37,244 bases of DNA from a virus. The position numbers and the translations under genes were made by a program. The first letter of the stretch is position 1, and each line of letters opens with the position of its first letter. The notes under the pieces were generated by a model. That model was given only the letters and a program-made list of their open reading frames with translations. It was not told the DNA's origin and made no database searches. The DNA is taken from IMG/VR virus record IMGVR_UViG_3300040801_004010, positions 1 to 37,244 of that record. One strand, given 5' to 3'. Positions 14,595-23,120 of the stretch are shown one piece after another.

Positions 14595-14660
14595 GGATCG
14601 GGATGCGTCCCGAACCTCCCAAAACGGTTAATCATTTATTTGGTTAGCCGTTTTGCTTTT
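14595..14660 (+). ncRNA. Candidate small RNA, about 65 nt
   Basis: The RNA would start about 5 bases after a TAnnTTTG box. First comes the hairpin tcggga-tgcg-tcccga (14598-14613, with flanking gg/cc), then a terminator: aaaacggttaa (14621-14631) pairs with ttagccgtttt (14644-14654), 11 bp with one G-U, followed by gctttt. Promoter, hairpin and terminator fill the gap between two minus-strand genes almost exactly. As the transcript runs against the operon it could pair with the mRNA between the head morphogenesis and tape measure genes. The second hairpin may also serve the minus-strand transcript. Confidence 0.6.
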
Positions 14661-15969
14661 ATAACCCCAACGATTCACGAGTATAAGGTATTATTTCATT
14701 ATCATTAATTACCCATACTTCCTGAATGTTTTTACTATGTTTGAGCTGACCTTTTACTGCTCGTTTTATTGTTTCTTCATGTAATGGTTCAGAGAGTTGT
14801 AATATTACATTGTTTGCCTGTTTACCTGCTTTACGCAATAGATTATGCATTGATGTAATACTATTACTATTTGACACTTTTAAATCGGTAATAACATTAT
14901 TTACAAGTGCATCTGGGTTTTTCCCTTTTATAAAACTCTTATTTCGGTATACAATCTCTCGTATGTCATCGTCTGCCTGGTTAAATATGGGTAACAATTC
15001 CACTTTATTACCTTTTTCTGCCAATAGCTTCGAAAGCTCAATATTTGCATTCATTTCGTTAATTCCATGCATAATATGAAAATCTACCTTACCGCCCGAT
15101 TCATGTGTAAAAACATTTTTAAATACTGCATCTTTGGGCTGATATAATACAGCTCGTTTAATCTCTGAAATTGGTGTGCCTTCATAATATGGATGATCTT
15201 TCGGAAATATCAATCCTGTACGTGCTAAGTTTGTTTGAAACATTGATGGTATTGGTACCGATGGAATATTCTCGGTTTCTTTTGCCGAGCTGCTTGCCAG
15301 TTGATCTGTATCGCAACGGCATCGCCATCCGTTAGGAGGGAAATGAGTATTCCAAAAAGCGTCAGTTATTTTACGTATAACACCATCTATTGCACGGTGT
15401 GATGATCTTACCCGTTCGTCTCCTGCGGTACTGTATCGCAAATAGGGTTGATCCTCTGCATTTTTTTCAAAATCGTTCCAACGAGCTGCCATTGTAGATG
15501 CTCCAACAGCATTGTCATATTCAGTTTTTAACCATGTATTGTTAAACCGATCGTTAATAATTACCGCATCCTTTTTAAATTCGTTAAATGATTTTAGTTT
15601 ACCATCTTCAGCCACAAGGCTCATGGATATATCACGCATTTGCTGGTAATTTTTAGCGGCACTAAATTGCCAGGCATCACGGGTAAGTTTTGTTAACATT
15701 TCACCATCGGGTGTAGTGTAATCAATTTCATTGAACGACTGACCAAATGAATTAATTACCTGACTTGATATTACTTTACCTACATGCTTAAGTATGGCCT
15801 TATCGGTAACAATGTTCTTACCATCGTATATCTCACGAATAACCCGATCGATCTCTTTATTTACATTGGAAACAAAGTTTGCTGGCAGTTCACTTTCAGC
15901 CGATGGATTAACACCACCACAAAAACTACAAGGCTCGTATAGTTGTTTAGGGATACCCGTTTGAGCCAC
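14659..15969 (-). CDS. Head morphogenesis protein (Mu gp30/SPP1 gp7-like) with C-terminal nuclease-like domain
   Basis: A protein of 436 residues. A Cys pair is near the start (PCSFCGG). Residues about 150-225 are the minor-head domain, with YDNAVGASTMAARW, RVRSSHRAIDGV and PPNGWRCRC. After a linker, residues about 285-436 form an added domain: LLAEKGNKVELLPIF, KNPDALVNN, VITDLK, then a helix and VWVINDNE. The NPD (351-353) and DLK (362-364) spacing resembles the active site of PD-(D/E)xK-type or CdiA-CT-type toxin nucleases, known as C-terminal additions on phage head proteins. It lies 14 bp behind the portal gene. Confidence 0.85.
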   Translation of the reverse strand: MAQTGIPKQLYEPCSFCGGVNPSAESELPANFVSNVNKEIDRVIREIYDGKNIVTDKAILKHVGKVISSQVINSFGQSFNEIDYTTPDGEMLTKLTRDAWQFSAAKNYQQMRDISMSLVAEDGKLKSFNEFKKDAVIINDRFNNTWLKTEYDNAVGASTMAARWNDFEKNAEDQPYLRYSTAGDERVRSSHRAIDGVIRKITDAFWNTHFPPNGWRCRCDTDQLASSSAKETENIPSVPIPSMFQTNLARTGLIFPKDHPYYEGTPISEIKRAVLYQPKDAVFKNVFTHESGGKVDFHIMHGINEMNANIELSKLLAEKGNKVELLPIFNQADDDIREIVYRNKSFIKGKNPDALVNNVITDLKVSNSNSITSMHNLLRKAGKQANNVILQLSEPLHEETIKRAVKGQLKHSKNIQEVWVINDNEIIPYTRESLGL

Positions 15970-15983
15970 GGGGCGGATATCCC

Positions 15984-17219
15984 TTACAGAAAATTTTCTG
16001 AAAACCGTGCCTGTGGGTTTGGGGTTGACACTGTCTGCCTTACCTTTTCACCATCGATAGGAAATTGAAACCTTTTTGATATCCATTCCTGCGGTATATT
16101 GTAATGTTGAAGCGCAGCGCTGATAATTTCCCAGTGTTCTTTTACAGATAGTTCTTCGCTGCTGTCAAATACAAAAGTTTCACCCTCTGCAAATTGAAAT
16201 CCCCACGATGAAAGTAAAGGTAACACAACATCGTTAATAAGGAACTCAATCATTAACCGGTCACTTCCAGCAATTTTATAGTCAAGGGTTCGTTCATGCA
16301 CTTCGCTTTGACTTCGTGATGATCCATCGTCGTTTAACATCGTGCCGCCCAATATCGCTTTGGATACTTCCTCATTATCCATTTTAATCTGTTCGTGAAA
16401 CACCTTGTGCGGATCGCCCTTTGTTGACGCATCGTGAATGGTTATTTTTGTACCTTCGGGTAATACAGCACGGGCAGCCTGCCCCAGTGCAGTTAACATA
16501 GCCTCTATTTTTCCTAGTTTCTTTTTATCGGTTTCGGTAGTTTCGGCAGTAACCAGCGGTATGCCGAATTTTTCTGAAAAGTCCGCCCATGTTTGCCGTG
16601 CATTACGTTTCCATATTAATGTTGGTACAAGGTTATTAAATTCGCCCAGCAAACGAATGTTTTGTAATTCAATTACATTTTTCATGTAATATGGATCCGT
16701 ATATGTAATACCTTTTTCTCCATTGGCTTCAAATAGAATCATCTCTTTTTGTGGCAGGCAGTTTCTGCGCGGAATCAGTTTCCATTTCATCATAACCGGA
16801 TCCACGAGCTCCATGATGGTGTATCCATAAAAGATTGAATCTAACATGTGTTCAATCATTTCAAAAAACCATTTTTTATAAATAAGCTTTGTTTTTTCAG
16901 GTACCTCCTGTCCGTTTTTATCTTGTATGTAAAACCTTACTGATGTAGTGGCTCGTTTACGAATGGTTAATACACTTTGCAGGTGGCCATCGGTCTCAAG
17001 ATCGGTGTAAATATCCTGCAAAAGGGCATTGTTTGGCTCTTCGGGGTTTTCGGCTGCCTGAATTGCCTGTCGCCATTTCTTAATATCCTTACGACTACGG
17101 TCTGTAAACTCCGCAGCTAGCGATGTAATAATCGATTTATCATTTTTTGAGAGTGCTACAGGCTTACTGGTTGAAAAGGCTCCCCAAAAGTAGCTTGTCT
17201 TTATTTTGTCTGTTATCAT
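15984..17219 (-). CDS. Portal protein, DUF935 (Mu gp29-like)
   Basis: A protein of 411 residues recognised as DUF935 by IPRRNCLPQKEMILF, WADFSEKFGIPLV, the AMLTALGQAARAVLP helix, and GGTMLNDDGSSRSQSEVHE. The portal is the dodecameric ring through which terminase packs DNA and to which the tail is joined. It lies between the gp36-like gene (11 bp) and the head morphogenesis gene (14 bp), the usual Mu-like order. Confidence 0.9.
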   Translation of the reverse strand: MITDKIKTSYFWGAFSTSKPVALSKNDKSIITSLAAEFTDRSRKDIKKWRQAIQAAENPEEPNNALLQDIYTDLETDGHLQSVLTIRKRATTSVRFYIQDKNGQEVPEKTKLIYKKWFFEMIEHMLDSIFYGYTIMELVDPVMMKWKLIPRRNCLPQKEMILFEANGEKGITYTDPYYMKNVIELQNIRLLGEFNNLVPTLIWKRNARQTWADFSEKFGIPLVTAETTETDKKKLGKIEAMLTALGQAARAVLPEGTKITIHDASTKGDPHKVFHEQIKMDNEEVSKAILGGTMLNDDGSSRSQSEVHERTLDYKIAGSDRLMIEFLINDVVLPLLSSWGFQFAEGETFVFDSSEELSVKEHWEIISAALQHYNIPQEWISKRFQFPIDGEKVRQTVSTPNPQARFSENFL

Positions 17220-17230
17220 GCCTACTGTTT

Positions 17231-17665
17231 TTAAAAGATGTTATCTTCAGGTTCTCTAATACTCCAAATTCTTATATCGGTTTCGGTTTCACCATTACCG
17301 TTAACGATTTCAGGAAGGTCTGCACTTAACCCTTTTTGAACAGATTTTAACCACTCAAGTGCATCATTGTATCTTAACTCCCGGTGTTTTGGTATTCTTG
17401 ATGCGGCTTCTTTGCTCCATAAATGATACAATGCAATATCAATCGTTAACATAACAATGTATTGGTCTCGTGGATCCTCTCCGGTTTCAGGAGCGGGCGT
17501 AAAAACAGCCTCCATATCGTATCTTCCCGATAGATGGTTCTTAATTTGCGCTATTGCCATTTTTTCGGCAAGCAATAGTTTCGATTTTTCCTGAGTCGAA
17601 TCAATAATGTTTGATATCTCAGAGCGAATCTGTACGTCGTAATCGGTTGTTTTTAAAAATGCCAT
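17231..17665 (-). CDS. DUF1320 / Mu gp36-like protein
   Basis: A protein of 144 residues with the family pattern: LKTTDYDVQIRSEISNII, then MAIAQIKNHLSGRYD and a helical region with ALYHLWSK and YNDALEWLKSVQKG. In Mu-like phages gp36 is a head-tail connector-type protein. Here it lies between large terminase and portal, earlier than in Mu. It starts one base after the terminase stop in the same direction. Confidence 0.78.
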   Translation of the reverse strand: MAFLKTTDYDVQIRSEISNIIDSTQEKSKLLLAEKMAIAQIKNHLSGRYDMEAVFTPAPETGEDPRDQYIVMLTIDIALYHLWSKEAASRIPKHRELRYNDALEWLKSVQKGLSADLPEIVNGNGETETDIRIWSIREPEDNIF

Positions 17666-17666
17666 A

Positions 17667-19187
17667 TTAGTACCTGTTTTTACTTAATGAATGAATTTGA
17701 GAAGCGGAAACTATATGCGGTTCAAATGCTTCCTCACGAATATGATAGCTAAGTATATTCAATGCCTGCTCATCGGCATCGGGTGAATCATCATGTGTTT
17801 TATAACCCGGTTCAATTCCTTTGAGTTGCTGAATACCTACCTGCATATCATTATTAGATTTTTCTTTTTCGTTGTAATAAATGCGACCATTTTGATAATA
17901 TGGATGCATGGTTAATATCCTGTCAAATTTATTTTGGCGGGGTCTCTCAATTACAACAATGTTTAAAGAGCGTTTTTTCTCCTTTTCAACATCCTTTATT
18001 GCATCTCTTACCGGATCGTTCCAAAACTGTTTTTCAACCTTCCAGTGCACAATAACACTATCTGGCAGATCTTCCTCGTAATCGTACATAAAGCGAATAG
18101 CTTCACGCATTTTACATTGACGAACAAAAGCTTTCATCTGCCAAAATTCCCGGCTTTTTGCACCCCATACTTTTACAGCATTATAATCGTTTTTACCCGA
18201 ATAGGCCACATCCCAAAAACCTATCAAAACAGTAAACGAGTCAATACGGGGAGGTTTACCCCACTGAATCATATCATCGGTAAAAACTTTACCTTCGGTA
18301 TGTTTTTCGTGATTGTATTCGGCACGTGCTGCCAGTGATCCAATATCGTCCTCTACTTCTTTGTAGTATGTTTTAGGATATTTTTGATACCATGCAGGCT
18401 CGTATGTAGTTTGGTTGTATGCTTTAACTTCATCAACTCTCCACGATGGATGCCGCTCTTCTAATTGATTTTGAATAGAGCGAGGCCACGGATCATTATT
18501 TGGATGTAAATACCTCCTTATTGGTCCATCCATTGTTGGTATCAGATCACGTTCTATCCATTTTACTACATCGTCCTGTCGTTTCGGATTTCTACTGGTA
18601 TCTTTATCCTCAAGGTCATCGCATACGATTAAATTAGGTCGTTTTTTCCCTTTTCTAAGTCCCCTGGGGCTTTGTCCCATACCTAGTGATTTTCCTAAAA
18701 ATCGATTATCCTTTGTGCAAAAATCACCTTCCTCCCATGATCCTTGTAATTGCTGCTCACCAAAGTCGTGAATAAATAATTGATTGGCTTCAAATTCTGC
18801 CTGAATATCACTTAACAGAATTGTTGCTTTATCGTGGTTATTTCCAACAATGACTAAATAAATATCTTCATCGTTTATATATAACCATAGCGGTATAATA
18901 ATGTCACACCATACTGATTTTGCCAAACCACGTCCCCAGCGAACCAATACCCTGCATGTTTTATTACCCTTAACATTTTTAGCAAGTTTAATCTGAAAGT
19001 CGGCACTTTCTGAATCTGCATAATGTTTGAAATATGTACGAACAAAAAATCCAACATCCTTTTTAGCACGTCCAATGCGTTCGTTTTGCTGCTCCTTAGT
19101 TTCATTGGCAGAAATGATACTACCACTACGGATTAGATTAAGTTTTTCCCGGTAACGTAATAATGCCTGCTTATCCTGTAACTTCAT
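17667..19187 (-). CDS. Terminase large subunit (Mu gp28-like)
   Basis: A protein of 506 residues. The ATPase domain has Walker A WGRGLAKS (84-91) and Walker B LIVCDDLED (186-194). The nuclease domain begins with GFWDVAYSGKNDYNA (D326 likely metal ligand), with further acids near DDSPDADEQ toward the end. It packs phage DNA, cutting it in flanking host DNA after transposition. It follows the small subunit by one base and leads the portal genes. Confidence 0.9.
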   Translation of the reverse strand: MKLQDKQALLRYREKLNLIRSGSIISANETKEQQNERIGRAKKDVGFFVRTYFKHYADSESADFQIKLAKNVKGNKTCRVLVRWGRGLAKSVWCDIIIPLWLYINDEDIYLVIVGNNHDKATILLSDIQAEFEANQLFIHDFGEQQLQGSWEEGDFCTKDNRFLGKSLGMGQSPRGLRKGKKRPNLIVCDDLEDKDTSRNPKRQDDVVKWIERDLIPTMDGPIRRYLHPNNDPWPRSIQNQLEERHPSWRVDEVKAYNQTTYEPAWYQKYPKTYYKEVEDDIGSLAARAEYNHEKHTEGKVFTDDMIQWGKPPRIDSFTVLIGFWDVAYSGKNDYNAVKVWGAKSREFWQMKAFVRQCKMREAIRFMYDYEEDLPDSVIVHWKVEKQFWNDPVRDAIKDVEKEKKRSLNIVVIERPRQNKFDRILTMHPYYQNGRIYYNEKEKSNNDMQVGIQQLKGIEPGYKTHDDSPDADEQALNILSYHIREEAFEPHIVSASQIHSLSKNRY

Positions 19188-19188
19188 A

Positions 19189-19686
19189 TTATTTGAATTT
19201 TACGGATATATCATTAATATGGATCTCCTGAAAATCGAGCGTATTAAAGAACAGTTTTTCATCGTGCACCTTGAGCGCTTCAAATATCTGCTCCATTACA
19301 TTGAGGTAAACCGAAAGCGAAACACGGTTTTCGTTATTGAGGTTTTCAAGTGTTTTATTCCACTTGCTAACGGCATCGTCAACACATGCAATTTGTTTTC
19401 GTAAATCGCTAATAGCGTCAGAATCTTTTACCCGCTCGGCTTCTTTAACTTGCTGACCGAGTTCAATACGCTGTTCACTTAAATCATTAATGAGTTGGCG
19501 AATGTTTTCGAGTCGTACTCCCGGAGAGCTTATACGGGCATTTCGTTGATCTTTCCAACCGAATTTATTAACCCACTTACTAAGAGTTACCTCGGAAACT
19601 CCTGTCATTTGGCTAATTTCCTTCGCTTGTTTGCCCTGTTCAACATACATGATACGGGCTATTTTTTGTTCACGTTCTTTGGCCAT
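19189..19686 (-). CDS. Terminase small subunit (Mu gp27/DUF1804-like)
   Basis: A protein of 165 residues, first gene of the leftward late block. Residues about 5-45 are a helix-turn-helix (IARIMYVEQGKQAKEISQM, then VTLSKWVNKFGW), followed by a long helix for oligomerisation. It probably recognises the phage end for packaging. Divergent from the head protease gene, with 151 bp between. Confidence 0.82.
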   Translation of the reverse strand: MAKEREQKIARIMYVEQGKQAKEISQMTGVSEVTLSKWVNKFGWKDQRNARISSPGVRLENIRQLINDLSEQRIELGQQVKEAERVKDSDAISDLRKQIACVDDAVSKWNKTLENLNNENRVSLSVYLNVMEQIFEALKVHDEKLFFNTLDFQEIHINDISVKFK

Positions 19687-19837
19687 TGAAACTATTTTGA
19701 TAACAAAAATGATGTTTAAAATTGATAAAACCGAATTATCGTGAAACAGTTGCTCTGTAAGGTGTTAGCATTACCCTAATGTTTGTTTTATACATTTTTT
19801 ACAAGTAATGTTGTACTGAAAATAAAACAGAAATTTA
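19687..19837. promoter_or_regulatory. Divergent late promoter region
   Basis: The 151 bp between terminase (leftward) and protease (rightward) must hold both late promoters. No clean TAnnTTTG is seen; the nearest is taatgtttg at about 19777 with one base too many. An imperfect dyad lies at 19758-19779 (taaggtgttag and cattaccctaa). Weak promoters plus a dyad fit activation by a phage late regulator, for which the gene at 10640-11247 is a candidate. Inferred. Confidence 0.45.
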
Positions 19838-20950
19838 ATGTTCAAGCTTCAAAAATTAACAGACAAGGCAGTATTAACAATTTACGGGTATGTAGGCGGA
19901 GCCTATTTGGACTTTAGAGCCGTTCGTGCTGCTTTGGATGATATTACCAATTCGGGCTTTAAAAAACTTGATTTTCATTTTCATACGTACGGTGGTGATG
20001 TTTTCGAAGGAAACCTTATATACAACTTTCTGGCAGGATTTGACGGTGAATTGAATATCATTATTGATGGTATTGCCGCTTCAATGGGTTCTGTTATTAT
20101 GTCTGCCGGAATTAATAAACCAGACATTGTAAAGAATGGTTTCATAATGCTTCATGTGCCAAAAGGTGGTGGTTATGGTAGCGCAAAGGATTTTGTTGCA
20201 CAAGCTAAGTTATTAAGAAACATTGAAAAGAACTTTAAATCGGATTTAATGGAGCTTACCGGAAAATCCGAAAGTGAAATATCGAAATACTTTGATGGTT
20301 CAGACCATTGGTTTAGCGCAGAGGAAGCTTTAAAACTTGGTTTGGTAGGTAAAATAATTGATCCTAAAGTTAAAAATATAACAACCCTGGATAAGAGCGA
20401 GGTTAGTACAATAGGTGCAAAAGCGGCATTCGATAGGTACGCAGCCTCGCTCGTTGCTTTAGTTGAAAAACCAAAAACTTCAGAAATGAATAAAGAATAT
20501 TTAATCAAAAGGTATCAGCTGACCTCAGTAACAGCTGAAAGTACAGACGAACAGGTTCTTGCTGCTGTTGATGCAAAGATAGCTGAAGGCAAGAAAGCGC
20601 AGGAAGACGCAAAGGCTGTATTAAAGAAGTCCATCGAGGCAGCTGTTGATAAAGCCATCGAGGATAAGAAGATTACTAAAGAACAGCGTGACAATTATAT
20701 TGCACGTGGTGAGAAATTAGGTATTGAAGAGCTTAACGCAATTTTCTCAGACATTAAGCCTTACAAACCAGTTGCGGAAAGTCTTGGCGGCAAAGGCGGA
20801 AAGAAAACCGTTGAAGCTGAACGAAAAGACTGGTCGTTTGACGATTACCAAAAGAAGGATCCCGCAGCACTTGAGGCAATGGTAAAGGAAGATCCTGACA
20901 CATTCAAAGCTTTGTATAAAGCTAAGTACGAAATTGAACCTGAAATTTAA
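19838..20950 (+). CDS. Head maturation protease (ClpP/S49-like) with scaffold C-terminus
   Basis: A protein of 370 residues. The N-terminal domain is ClpP-like: TYGGDVFEGNLIYN, the serine motif GIAASMGS (S82 likely nucleophile) and MLHVPKGG (H106). Residues from about 217 to 370 are charged and helical, rich in A, E and K, as expected of a scaffold. An in-frame ATG at 20486 (MNKEYLIKRYQL) sits at the border, so a separate scaffold could be made by internal start, as in Mu gpI/gpZ. It precedes the capsid gene. Confidence 0.88.
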   Translation: MFKLQKLTDKAVLTIYGYVGGAYLDFRAVRAALDDITNSGFKKLDFHFHTYGGDVFEGNLIYNFLAGFDGELNIIIDGIAASMGSVIMSAGINKPDIVKNGFIMLHVPKGGGYGSAKDFVAQAKLLRNIEKNFKSDLMELTGKSESEISKYFDGSDHWFSAEEALKLGLVGKIIDPKVKNITTLDKSEVSTIGAKAAFDRYAASLVALVEKPKTSEMNKEYLIKRYQLTSVTAESTDEQVLAAVDAKIAEGKKAQEDAKAVLKKSIEAAVDKAIEDKKITKEQRDNYIARGEKLGIEELNAIFSDIKPYKPVAESLGGKGGKKTVEAERKDWSFDDYQKKDPAALEAMVKEDPDTFKALYKAKYEIEPEI

Positions 20951-20966
20951 ACCATTTTTTGATATC

Positions 20967-22031
20967 ATGAAAGCACGAAAATTATTTTTGAGCATTTTCT
21001 ACTCACTAATTGTGAGTATGATTGGAGGGGTAACGCTGGGCATGGCCACAGGAATACCCGCACAGTATTTAATTGCCGGTTTGTCGGCTGCATCCTTTAT
21101 TCCAACCGGTTCAGGAGTATGCGCCTTTGCGGGTGTGTATCGTGAGGTATGGACAGGAGCAGTAAAAGAGGAACTGAGCACAGCCGAAAAAGCCACATTT
21201 TTAGAGGGGATTGAGGATTTCTCCCGCTATGTATCAAACGTAGGTGATGAAATGCAGGTAATTCATTTGGTATACATGGGTGTATTGCCCGATGTATTGA
21301 TTAACAATACTACTTACCCAATTGCATTACAACAACTCGGTGAAGAGGATATTCCTATTAGTTTGGATAAATACCAGACAAAAGTAACTCCTGTAACTGA
21401 CGATGAGTTATATGCATTGAGTTATGCAAAGATTCAAACAGTTAAAAACAAGCATGCAAAAGCAATTGCAATCGCTAAGATTAAAAAATCTATTCATGCT
21501 TTGGCTCCCGTAAGCCAAACCGCAGATATGCCAGTATTGGTAACAAGCGGTGCAGACGATGGAACAAGCCGTAAGCGATTGGTATGGGAAGATCTTGTTA
21601 GATTAAAAGCAAAATGCGATGAGCTTGAAGTTCCTGAAACTGGCAGGCGACTTGTATTATGTACCGATCATGAAAATGACCTGTTAATGCTTGATCAAAA
21701 GTTTAAAGATCAGTATTACAATGCATCAAGCGGAAAGCCATACAGTGCATTAGGATTTGACTTTTACAGCTATGTTGCGAATCCATGGTTTACTCCTGGT
21801 ACAAAATCAAAACTTGCTTATGGTGCTATTCCACAGGCAACCGATCGCAGAGCTACAGTTATGTTCTCATTAGAGAGAGCAGCAAAAGCTGAAGGATGGA
21901 CAAAAATGTATTTTAGTGAAGCTAAGGCGGATCCTCAAAACCAACGAAATTTAGTGAATTTCCGTCATAATTACATTGTGTTACCAACACGTGAGGAAGC
22001 TCGTGGAGCAATCGTTTCTGATAATGTATAA
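20967..22031 (+). CDS. Major capsid protein (Mu gpT-like, putative)
   Basis: A protein of 354 residues directly after the protease/scaffold gene, the canonical place. Middle region motifs include EEDIPISLDKYQTKVTPVTDDELYALSYAK, typical of Bacteroidota phage major capsid proteins. The ATG at 20967 is chosen; an upstream TTG at 20934 would overlap the protease gene. Unusually, residues about 5-50 are hydrophobic (LFLSIFYSLIVSMIGGVTLG and PAQYLIAGLSAASF), as in a membrane anchor or a segment removed by the protease during maturation. Confidence 0.78.
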   Translation: MKARKLFLSIFYSLIVSMIGGVTLGMATGIPAQYLIAGLSAASFIPTGSGVCAFAGVYREVWTGAVKEELSTAEKATFLEGIEDFSRYVSNVGDEMQVIHLVYMGVLPDVLINNTTYPIALQQLGEEDIPISLDKYQTKVTPVTDDELYALSYAKIQTVKNKHAKAIAIAKIKKSIHALAPVSQTADMPVLVTSGADDGTSRKRLVWEDLVRLKAKCDELEVPETGRRLVLCTDHENDLLMLDQKFKDQYYNASSGKPYSALGFDFYSYVANPWFTPGTKSKLAYGAIPQATDRRATVMFSLERAAKAEGWTKMYFSEAKADPQNQRNLVNFRHNYIVLPTREEARGAIVSDNV

Positions 22032-22048
22032 CCAAAAACACTGATAAA

Positions 22049-22498
22049 GTGAAAAAACTAATATTTACGCTATTGCTGTCATTTATGGCAGCAATGGCCT
22101 TCGAAACAATTACAGCCCAAACGGCTGATGTGAACTTCAATTCAACCGAGAGTTATCGGTCATGGCCTTACAAAGTTGATACACTTACTGGAACTACCGA
22201 GGTAGGTAGAACCTTTGGTGTGAAAAAGGATTACAAATACAATTATTATGTAGAGGTATCTGCCGATAGTTTAAATGCTGCCGATTCGGCAATGTTTATT
22301 CTAAAGGGATCCAATAACGATATTGTATATTGGCCTATTGATACCGTGGTTTGGCATCTCAGTACACCCGACACTACAGTTTACTTTGATTCGGGAAGTA
22401 CATATGTAAGATGGCGTTATTTAAAACCTACGCTGGTTGGAACTAATGCGGCTACGCAGGGAGTATATGGCCCTGCGAATGTAACCGTCAATAAGTAA
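22049..22498 (+). CDS. Exported protein with signal peptide in the head gene cluster
   Basis: A protein of 149 residues from a GTG start. Residues 1-24 look like a signal peptide (MKKLIFTLLLSFMAAMA, then a likely cut after TAQ). The mature part is beta-rich with many T, D, Y and W and looks like an immunoglobulin-like or sandwich fold. The position, between capsid and tail sheath, is usual for head decoration or connector proteins, which have no signal peptide. It may instead be displayed on the host cell. No family recognised. Confidence 0.6.
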   Translation: MKKLIFTLLLSFMAAMAFETITAQTADVNFNSTESYRSWPYKVDTLTGTTEVGRTFGVKKDYKYNYYVEVSADSLNAADSAMFILKGSNNDIVYWPIDTVVWHLSTPDTTVYFDSGSTYVRWRYLKPTLVGTNAATQGVYGPANVTVNK

Positions 22499-22519
22499 TT
22501 ACAAAACTTTCTAATAGTG

Positions 22520-22765
22520 ATGAGTGATGTTAAGGATATGATTGACAGAAATAAACTTACCGAACGAGAATTATTGATACTTGTATCAGAAAAAGTAGAG
22601 GGTATGTCTTGTCAATTAAATAAGCTGACAGATGATTATGTGCAATTGCATGTAAGGATTGTTAAGCTCGAAACCCGTAATAAAATTGTTAGCGCAATTT
22701 GGGGAATAGGATCCATACTCTTCACAATAATTATTAACCTTCTAAATTATTTGAAGCATGTCTAA
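22520..22765 (+). CDS. XhlA-like coiled-coil and single-TM protein
   Basis: A protein of 81 residues. A helix with heptads (about 15-55) is followed by one membrane span near the C-terminus (IVSAIWGIGSILFTIIINLL). This is the form of XhlA/hemolysin-type accessory holin proteins. The ATG at 22520 is preferred to the GTG at 22517. It overlaps the next gene by 8 bp. A lysis role is possible but it is far from the endolysin gene. Confidence 0.5.
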   Translation: MSDVKDMIDRNKLTERELLILVSEKVEGMSCQLNKLTDDYVQLHVRIVKLETRNKIVSAIWGIGSILFTIIINLLNYLKHV

Positions 22766-23117
22766 CGAATCTAAAGATATTAAAAAGGGGCTTACCGAAG
22801 AGGAAAAAGCCAAAAAAGCAGCCGCCGATAAAGCAGCTAAAGAAAAAGCTGATAAAGAGGCTAAAGAAAAGAGAGAAAAAGAGGAGCAGGAAAAAGCCGA
22901 AAAAGAAGCTACTAAAAAAGATGCCCAAACGGTTAAAAATGCAAAATTGTATTTAGATACTATGGACAGGGTTAAAACCGATAAGCTGTATAAAAACAGT
23001 AAGGGTGAGTTGTTTTCTGTTGAGAACCTTGCAGACTTGTCTGAAGGTGGTAAAAAGGACAAAGTAAAAACTTTGCACCGGGATGTGCTTGAGGCACTCG
23101 TTGCAGCAAAAAAATAA
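22758..23117 (+). CDS. Highly charged coiled-coil protein
   Basis: A protein of 119 residues. Residues about 10-55 are a low-complexity Lys/Glu/Ala coiled coil; residues about 60-119 form a small mixed domain with NSKGELFSVENLADL. It lies directly before the tail sheath gene (3 bp). The compact C-terminal domain resembles head-tail joining proteins in size, but no family is recognised. Confidence 0.5.
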   Translation: MSNESKDIKKGLTEEEKAKKAAADKAAKEKADKEAKEKREKEEQEKAEKEATKKDAQTVKNAKLYLDTMDRVKTDKLYKNSKGELFSVENLADLSEGGKKDKVKTLHRDVLEALVAAKK

Positions 23118-23120
23118 CCC

